This document shows positions 59,153-64,000 of a stretch of DNA of 64,000 bases, one piece after another. The DNA is from Streptomyces sp. AV19. Its GTDB lineage: Bacteria; Actinomycetota; Actinomycetes; Streptomycetales; Streptomycetaceae. The stretch lies in NCBI RefSeq assembly GCF_015999245.1, contig NZ_JAEAMR010000006.1:320330-384329 (forward strand), given 5' to 3'. The notes under the pieces were generated by a model. That model did not search any database. It saw only the letters and a list, made by a program, of their open reading frames with translations, and was not told where the DNA came from. Every line of letters starts with the position of its first letter. The first letter of the stretch is position 1. A program made the position numbers and the translations under genes.

Positions 59153-60191
59153 TCCACTCCGGCGTGCCGAACTTCGTCCGCGCCAGCTCCTCGGCCCGGG
59201 CCAGCTCCTCGTCCGTGACCTTGCCCTCGCTGAGGCCGTAGCGGCCCCGGAAAGAGGCGATCATGCGCTCGATGACGGCCTCGCGCGGCAGTCCGGTCTG
59301 CCGGCGCAGCGGGTCGACGCGCTTCTTCGCGCTCTTCGTGCCCTTGTCGGAGAGCTTCTCGCGGCCGATGCGCAGGACTTCGAGCATCTTGTCGGCGTCG
59401 ATGTCGTAGGCCATCGTCACGTGGTGCAGCACCGCGCCGTTCCCGGACACCACGCGCTTCTGCGCCGCGCCCGCGATCTTGCCGGACTCGGTGGTGATGT
59501 CGTTGAGCGGCTGGTACCACGCCTTGACGCCCATGCCCTCCAGCGCGCCCAGCACCCAGTCGTCCAGGTACTTGTAGCTGTCGGCGAAGGACAGGCCCTG
59601 CACGAGGGCGTCCGGGACGCAGAGGGAGTACGTGATGGTGTTGCCGGGCTCGATGAACATGGCCCCGCCGCCCGAAATGCGGCGTACGACCGTGATGTCG
59701 TGCTTGTCCGCGCTCTCCGGGTCCACCTCGTTGCGCAGGGACTGGAAGCTGCCGATCACCACGGCGGGGGAGCCCCACTCCCACACCCGCAGCGTCGGCG
59801 GGCGCCGGCCCGCGGCGACCTCGGCGGTGAGGACCTCGTCCAGCGCCATGTGCAGGGCGGGCGGCTGCGGCCCGTCGTGGATGAGCTGCCAGTCGTAGTC
59901 CGTCCAGTCCGTGGCCTGCGCCAGCGCCCGGCGCACCGCGACGCCCACCGCCTCCGAGGTGAAGCCGAACAGGACCGCGCCCTCCGGCAGCGCCGCGTCG
60001 ATGCGCGCGGCGAGCTGCGGGGCGGGCAGGTCGGCGGGGGCACCCTCCAGGGCACGGTTGATGTCGAGGAGTGCCTCGTCGGGCTCCAGGAAGAAGTCAC
60101 CGGCGACCCGGACGTCGCGCAGCACCCCCTCCCGCACCTCCAGGTCCACGACGACGAGCTTGCCGCCCGGCACCTTGTACTCACCGTGCAC
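59136..60191 (-). CDS. lplA: Lipoate-protein ligase A
   Basis: The 351-residue enzyme has the accessory domain at the N-terminus (VHGEYKVPGGKLVVVDLEVR, VAGDFFLEPDEALLDIN) and the BPL/LplA catalytic domain after it (VVIGSFQSLRNEVD, VVRRISGGGAMFIEPGNTIT with the lipoyl-AMP-binding RRxSGGG, KIAGAAQKR with the catalytic Lys). It attaches free lipoate to E2 or GcvH proteins. GTG 60189-60191 with GGAGGG 7 bases upstream is preferred to ATG 60275. Monocistronic. Confidence 0.9.
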   Translation of the reverse strand: MHGEYKVPGGKLVVVDLEVREGVLRDVRVAGDFFLEPDEALLDINRALEGAPADLPAPQLAARIDAALPEGAVLFGFTSEAVGVAVRRALAQATDWTDYDWQLIHDGPQPPALHMALDEVLTAEVAAGRRPPTLRVWEWGSPAVVIGSFQSLRNEVDPESADKHDITVVRRISGGGAMFIEPGNTITYSLCVPDALVQGLSFADSYKYLDDWVLGALEGMGVKAWYQPLNDITTESGKIAGAAQKRVVSGNGAVLHHVTMAYDIDADKMLEVLRIGREKLSDKGTKSAKKRVDPLRRQTGLPREAVIERMIASFRGRYGLSEGKVTDEELARAEELARTKFGTPEWTARVP

Positions 60192-60476
60192 CTGCGTACC
60201 CTCCACTCCGGTCGGCCCCGGTCGGCCCGTGCCGCCGGCAGCGCCATCAACGGTAACCCCCGGAGCGAGAGGCACCGTCCCGGCGCCTGTTCAACGGCTG
60301 CGGGCCGGAGGGCGGCCCGCTCCTCGTACCGTTGCCGGGTCGTACTCGTGGCGCGTGGGCCCACCGCCTCGGTGGCCGGAGGCGACGGCCAATGCGGCTG
60401 TGCCGGCGGCGCGTTGCGCCGGCCGGGCCCGTCCGCCCTCTTGCGCACCGCCCCCGAATCTGACTTCCTGGACACC

Positions 60477-62219
60477 GTGTTCACCACGCGCCCCACCCTT
60501 CGCGGAACTTTCGGCATGGTGTCCTCCACCCACTGGCTCGCCTCGCAGTCCGCGATGGCGGTGCTGGAGGGCGGCGGCAACGCCTTCGACGCCGCCGTGG
60601 CGGCCGGCTTCGTGCTGCACGTCGTCGAGCCGCATCTCAACGGGCCCGCCGGGGAGGTGCCGATCCTCCTCGCGCCCGCGGGCGGGCCCGTGCGGGTGCT
60701 CTGCGGGCAGGGACCCGCCCCGGCGGGGGCGGGCATCGCCCACTACGCGGCGCTCGGGCTGGACCTCGTACCCGGGACCGGGCCGCTCGCGGCCGCCGTC
60801 CCCGGCGCCTTCGACGCGTGGATGCTGCTCCTGCGGGACCACGGGACCTGGCCGCTCGCACGGGTGCTGGAGTACGCCATCGGGTACGCCGAGCACGGGC
60901 ACCCGGCCGTCGAGGGGCTCACCCGGGCCGTCGAGGCGGTGCGGGAGCTGTTCGCCACCGAGTGGACGTCCTCGGCCGAGGTCTATCTGCCGGCCCCGTC
61001 CCCCGGGCGGCTCTTCCGCAACCTCGCCCTCGCCGCCACCTGGCGCCGATTGATCGCCGAGGCGGGAGGAGGGAGCCGCGAGGCGCGGATCGACGCCGCC
61101 CGGCGCGTCTGGCGCGAGGGCTTCGTCGCCGACGCCCTGCTGCGCACCGCCGCCCGGCCCACCCTCGACACGTCGGGGGAGCGGCACACCGGCACCCTGA
61201 CCGGCGACGACCTCGCCGCGTACCGGGCCGGGTACGAGGAGCCGGTGACGTACGACCGGCACGGCTGGACGCTCTGCAAGGCCGGCCCCTGGTCCCAGGG
61301 GCCCGTCCTGCTCCAGCAGCTCGCCCTGCTGCCCGAACTCCCCGCGTACGGGAGCCCGGAGTACGTCCACACCCTGATCGAGGTGAGCAAGCTCGCGATG
61401 GCCGACCGGGAGGCCTGGTACGGGGACGCCGCCGAGGTGCCGCTGGACGAGCTGCTGTCCCCGGAGTACAACGCCGGGCGGCGGGCCCTGATCGGCGGGA
61501 GTGCCTCCTACGAGTTGCGCCCCGGCAGCCCCGGCGGGCGCGAGCCCCGCCTGCCCCGGTACGCCACGGCCCCCGTCCGGCCGCAGACCCTGCCCGGCGC
61601 GGGGATGCCCGCGCTCTCCGGGGACGGGGCCGTCCGCGGCGACACCTGCCACGTCGACGTCGTCGACCGCTGGGGCAACATGGTCTCCGCGACGCCCAGC
61701 GGCGGCTGGCTGCAGTCCAACCCGGTCGTCCCCGAGCTCGGCTTCCCGCTCGGCACCCGGCTCCAGATGGCCTGGCTGGAGCCCGGACTGCCCAACTCCC
61801 TGACGCCCGGCCGCCGTCCGCGCACCACCCTCACCCCCTCCCTCGCCCTGCGCGACGGCGAACCGGTGATGGCCTTCGGCACGCCCGGCGGCGACCAGCA
61901 GGACCAGTGGCAGCTGCACTTCTTCCTCGCCGTGGCCGCGGGAATGGACCTCCAGGCCGCCGTCGACGCCCCCAACTGGCACCAGGAGAGCTTCCCCGGC
62001 TCGTTCCACCCGCGCGTGATGTCCCCCGGAGCCGTCACCGTCGAGTGGCGCATGGGGGAGGAGGCCGTGCGGGAGCTGCGCCGCCGGGGACACCGGGTCA
62101 CGGTGGACGGCGCCTGGTCGCTGGGGCGGCTGTGCGCGGTGACCCGCGATCCGGACACGGGCGTGCTCTCGGCCGCCGCCAATCCGCGCGGGATGCAGGG
62201 CTACGCGGTGGGGCGCTGA
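60477..62219 (+). CDS. Gamma-glutamyltransferase/acylase-family (GGT) N-terminal nucleophile hydrolase
   Basis: The 580-residue protein has MVSSTHWLASQSAMAVLEGG, GGNAFDAAVAAGFVLHVVEP and LNGPAGEVPILL at the N-terminus, the GGT family landmarks. The autoprocessing site is DTCHVDVVDRWGNMVSATPS, with Thr as the new N-terminal nucleophile, then GWLQSNPVVPELGFPLGTR. There is no signal peptide, so it is probably intracellular. GTG 60477 is the likely start, though the ribosome-binding site is weak; ATG 60519 would remove part of the family start. Confidence 0.85.
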   Translation: MFTTRPTLRGTFGMVSSTHWLASQSAMAVLEGGGNAFDAAVAAGFVLHVVEPHLNGPAGEVPILLAPAGGPVRVLCGQGPAPAGAGIAHYAALGLDLVPGTGPLAAAVPGAFDAWMLLLRDHGTWPLARVLEYAIGYAEHGHPAVEGLTRAVEAVRELFATEWTSSAEVYLPAPSPGRLFRNLALAATWRRLIAEAGGGSREARIDAARRVWREGFVADALLRTAARPTLDTSGERHTGTLTGDDLAAYRAGYEEPVTYDRHGWTLCKAGPWSQGPVLLQQLALLPELPAYGSPEYVHTLIEVSKLAMADREAWYGDAAEVPLDELLSPEYNAGRRALIGGSASYELRPGSPGGREPRLPRYATAPVRPQTLPGAGMPALSGDGAVRGDTCHVDVVDRWGNMVSATPSGGWLQSNPVVPELGFPLGTRLQMAWLEPGLPNSLTPGRRPRTTLTPSLALRDGEPVMAFGTPGGDQQDQWQLHFFLAVAAGMDLQAAVDAPNWHQESFPGSFHPRVMSPGAVTVEWRMGEEAVRELRRRGHRVTVDGAWSLGRLCAVTRDPDTGVLSAAANPRGMQGYAVGR

Positions 62220-62344
62220 GGGCGGGCCGGGGTCGGGCTGGGGGGGCGGGCTGAGGCCGGGCTGGGGCCCGGCGTTCACCCTCCGTGCACGGTGAGGCCA
62301 TTCTCACGCCCCCGGTTGTCGGTGCGGCGTGGTTCGATGGGCCT

Positions 62345-63166
62345 ATGATCGATGACTTTCTCGCAGGTGATCTGACCGCCGTCGACGAGGCGCTCCGCAA
62401 GGCGGCCGCCGCCGAGATCATGCCGCGCTTCCGCCAGCTCGCCACACACGAGATCGTCGAGAAGAACGGCCCGCACGACCTGGTCACGGTGGCCGACCGG
62501 CTGGCCGAGGAGCACCTGACGGCCTCGCTCACCGCCCTGCTGCCCGGTTCCCGCGTGGTCGGCGAGGAGGCGGTGCACGCCGACCCGTCCGTCCTCGACG
62601 CGCTGCGCGGCGACGACCCGGTGTGGATCGTGGACCCGGTGGACGGCACCCGGCAGTTCGTCCACGGCGACCCCGGCTTCGCGACGCTGGTCTGCCTGGC
62701 ACACCGCGGCGAGCTGCTGGCGTCCTGGACGTACGCGCCCGCCCTGGAGCAGATGGCGACCGCCGTCCGCGGCGCGGGAGCCCGGCTGGACGGCGTCCCG
62801 CTGCGGGCCGGATCGCCGGAGCCCGGCCGGGAGTTGACGGTGGCCATCTCCCACTTCGACTTCACCACCGACGAGGAGAAGCGCGTGCTGGGCCGGCTCA
62901 CCACGGCCGGGGTGGCCCCGCGCCCCTGCGGCTCGGCGGGCCTGGAGTACCTGAACGTGGCCCGCGGCGTCCTCGACGCGACGGCCTTCTCGTGGGAGAA
63001 CGCCTGGGATCACGCCGCCGGGCTGCTGCTCGTCGCGGAGGCGGGCGGCGCGAGCGCCACGGTGGCCGGCGAGCCGTTCCGCATATCCGGGGGCAACGCC
63101 CTGCCGTTCGCCTCGGCGCGGGACGCCGGGACCCTGGGACATATCCTGGGCCTGCTGGCTTCCTGA
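62345..63166 (+). CDS. Inositol-monophosphatase-family phosphatase
   Basis: The 273-residue protein has [10 protein letters not shown], the metal-binding [15 protein letters not shown] (DPxDGT) and the C-terminal [19 protein letters not shown]. Such Li+-sensitive, Mg2+-dependent enzymes hydrolyse inositol-1-phosphate, histidinol phosphate or adenosine 3',5'-bisphosphate; the subfamily cannot be fixed here. ATG 62345 fits the family start. It precedes the oxidoreductase gene by 79 bp. Confidence 0.87.
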   Translation: MIDDFLAGDLTAVDEALRKAAAAEIMPRFRQLATHEIVEKNGPHDLVTVADRLAEEHLTASLTALLPGSRVVGEEAVHADPSVLDALRGDDPVWIVDPVDGTRQFVHGDPGFATLVCLAHRGELLASWTYAPALEQMATAVRGAGARLDGVPLRAGSPEPGRELTVAISHFDFTTDEEKRVLGRLTTAGVAPRPCGSAGLEYLNVARGVLDATAFSWENAWDHAAGLLLVAEAGGASATVAGEPFRISGGNALPFASARDAGTLGHILGLLAS

Positions 63167-63184
63167 TCAAGGTCGCTCGCAGAT

Positions 63185-63234
63185 CTCTTCAGGTCTTTTC
63201 AGAGCTCTTCAGGTCTCTTCAAGTCTCTTCGAGG
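63185..63234 (+). repeat. Five tandem 10-bp repeats
   Basis: Units of CTCTTCAGGT and variants (CTTTTCAGAG, CTCTTCAAGT, CTCTTCGAGG) run in phase from 63185 to 63234, ending at the ribosome-binding site of the next gene. The period is one helical turn. Confidence 0.7.
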
Positions 63235-63245
63235 GGAGTCCGTCC

Positions 63246-64000
63246 GTGCCCACCATGCTCGACGCGGTCGTCGTAGGAGCCGGCCCCAACGGGCTGACGG
63301 CCGCCGTCGAACTGGCCCGCCGCGGTCTCGCGGTCGAGGTGTACGAGGCGGCCGACGCGATCGGCGGCGGCGCCCGCACCGAGGAGCTGACCCTCCCCGG
63401 CTTCCGCCACGACCCGTGCTCGGCCGTCCATCCCCTGGGGATCGGCTCCCCGGCGTTCGCCGCCATGCCGCTGGCCGGGCACGGCCTGGAGTGGCTGCAC
63501 CCGGGGCTGCCGATGGCGCACCCGTTCCCCGACGGCACGGCCGCCGTCCTGTCCCGGCACGTCGGCGAGACGGCCGCCTCGCTCGGCGCGCGCGACGCCG
63601 GGACGTACCGCCGCACGATGGCCCCCTTCCGGGGCAAGTGGTCGGCGATCGCCCGGGACTTCCTGCGCACGCAGTGGGACGGACCGCCGCGCGACCCCGT
63701 CGGCTACGCCCGGTTCGGGATGGTGGGCGGGCTGTCCGCCGCCCTGCTCGCCCGGCGCTTCCAAGGGCCCAAGGCGCGCGGCCTGTTGGCGGGGCTCGCC
63801 GCCCACGGCATCGGGCCGCTCACCGGCATCGGCACCGCCGGCATGGCCCTGGTCTTCGCGCTCGCCGCGCACGAGCGCGGCTGGCCGGTCCCGCGCGGGG
63901 GTTCGCAGGCCATCGCCGACGCCCTCGGCTCGTACCTGCGGGAGCAGGGCGGCACGATCCACACCGGCTTCGAGGTCAAGCGCCTCGACGACCTGCCGCC
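63246..64000 (+). CDS. Phytoene-desaturase-like FAD oxidoreductase (3' end outside window)
   Basis: The first 251 residues read [40 protein letters not shown] and [11 protein letters not shown], the FAD-binding start of NAD(P)/FAD amine-oxidase or phytoene-desaturase-like proteins. [20 protein letters not shown] is the central family motif. GTG 63246 has AGGGGAG 7 bases upstream; ATG 63255 is possible. The reading frame is open to the window edge. The substrate cannot be told from this part. Confidence 0.8.
   Translation, partial: MPTMLDAVVVGAGPNGLTAAVELARRGLAVEVYEAADAIGGGARTEELTLPGFRHDPCSAVHPLGIGSPAFAAMPLAGHGLEWLHPGLPMAHPFPDGTAAVLSRHVGETAASLGARDAGTYRRTMAPFRGKWSAIARDFLRTQWDGPPRDPVGYARFGMVGGLSAALLARRFQGPKARGLLAGLAAHGIGPLTGIGTAGMALVFALAAHERGWPVPRGGSQAIADALGSYLREQGGTIHTGFEVKRLDDLP

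Noticed and set aside
58161..60476. Extension of the gamma-glutamyltransferase frame far upstream
   Set aside because: The upstream part is Arg/Pro-rich, overlaps two other genes and lacks GGT signatures; GTG 60477 restores the family start.

Overview
The window reads as chromosomal DNA of a Streptomyces or close relative. GC is very high throughout, GTG starts and ATGA overlaps are common, TTA codons are almost absent, and there are Scr1-type regulator/DUF397 pairs, DHA2 exporters, USP/SpoIIE/sortase-F genes and dense GC-palindrome intergenic repeats. No rRNA, tRNA or CRISPR array was seen.

Layout. 1-2284: a YchJ-type SEC-C protein, a secreted protein and a PD40/TolB-like lipoprotein. 2292-17319: the main biosynthetic locus. 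A minus-strand operon (ligase with N-terminal ACP, KS, degenerate KS partner, ACP, FabG, EntA-like dehydrogenase, FabI) diverges from a plus-strand set (second adenylate-forming ligase, hotdog thioesterase, MFS exporter, large FAD/NAD(P) protein), followed by a LuxR-family regulator. The arrangement suggests an aryl acid loaded on an ACP and then extended and reduced by a small type II PKS/FAS. The regulator and the exporter each carry a TTA codon. 17287-21782: a Rieske oxygenase plus DHA2 exporter diverging from a Baeyer-Villiger monooxygenase and a SnoaL-like protein. 21784-24996: an operon of MurG paralogue, NDP-sugar dehydratase/epimerase and membrane-anchored esterase.

25126-26457 is gene debris (M20 peptidase fragment, ABC-ATPase/SnoaL chimera, signal-peptide-like micro-ORF, truncated small gene). 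26421-30962 holds a secreted protein and a terpene operon (class I synthase, class II cyclase with an unusual DxDC motif, WS/DGAT acyltransferase), flanked by two copies of a roughly 100-bp sequence. 30979-32683 is a Scr1-type regulator module. 33173-40295: a Tat-exported glycosidase-like protein, then an esterase / rhomboid-like-MprF lysyltransferase / DMT transporter run with a triplicated translation-start module.

40465-53747 is a cell-envelope and stress region: SpoIIE phosphatase, secreted protein, class F sortase, three universal stress proteins, FUSC permease, LysR regulator, large secreted protein, orphan NarL response regulator with a DHA2 exporter, and a small CxxC protein. 53931-57596: a 2OG-Fe(II) oxygenase, an FAD/NAD(P) protein with a coding minisatellite, and a small NAD-dependent epimerase. 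57597-58173 is a repeat block. 58201-64000: a secreted protein, lipoate-protein ligase, gamma-glutamyltransferase-like protein, inositol-monophosphatase-family enzyme, and the start of a phytoene-desaturase-like oxidoreductase cut by the window edge. All functions are read from motifs and context; no database search was run.
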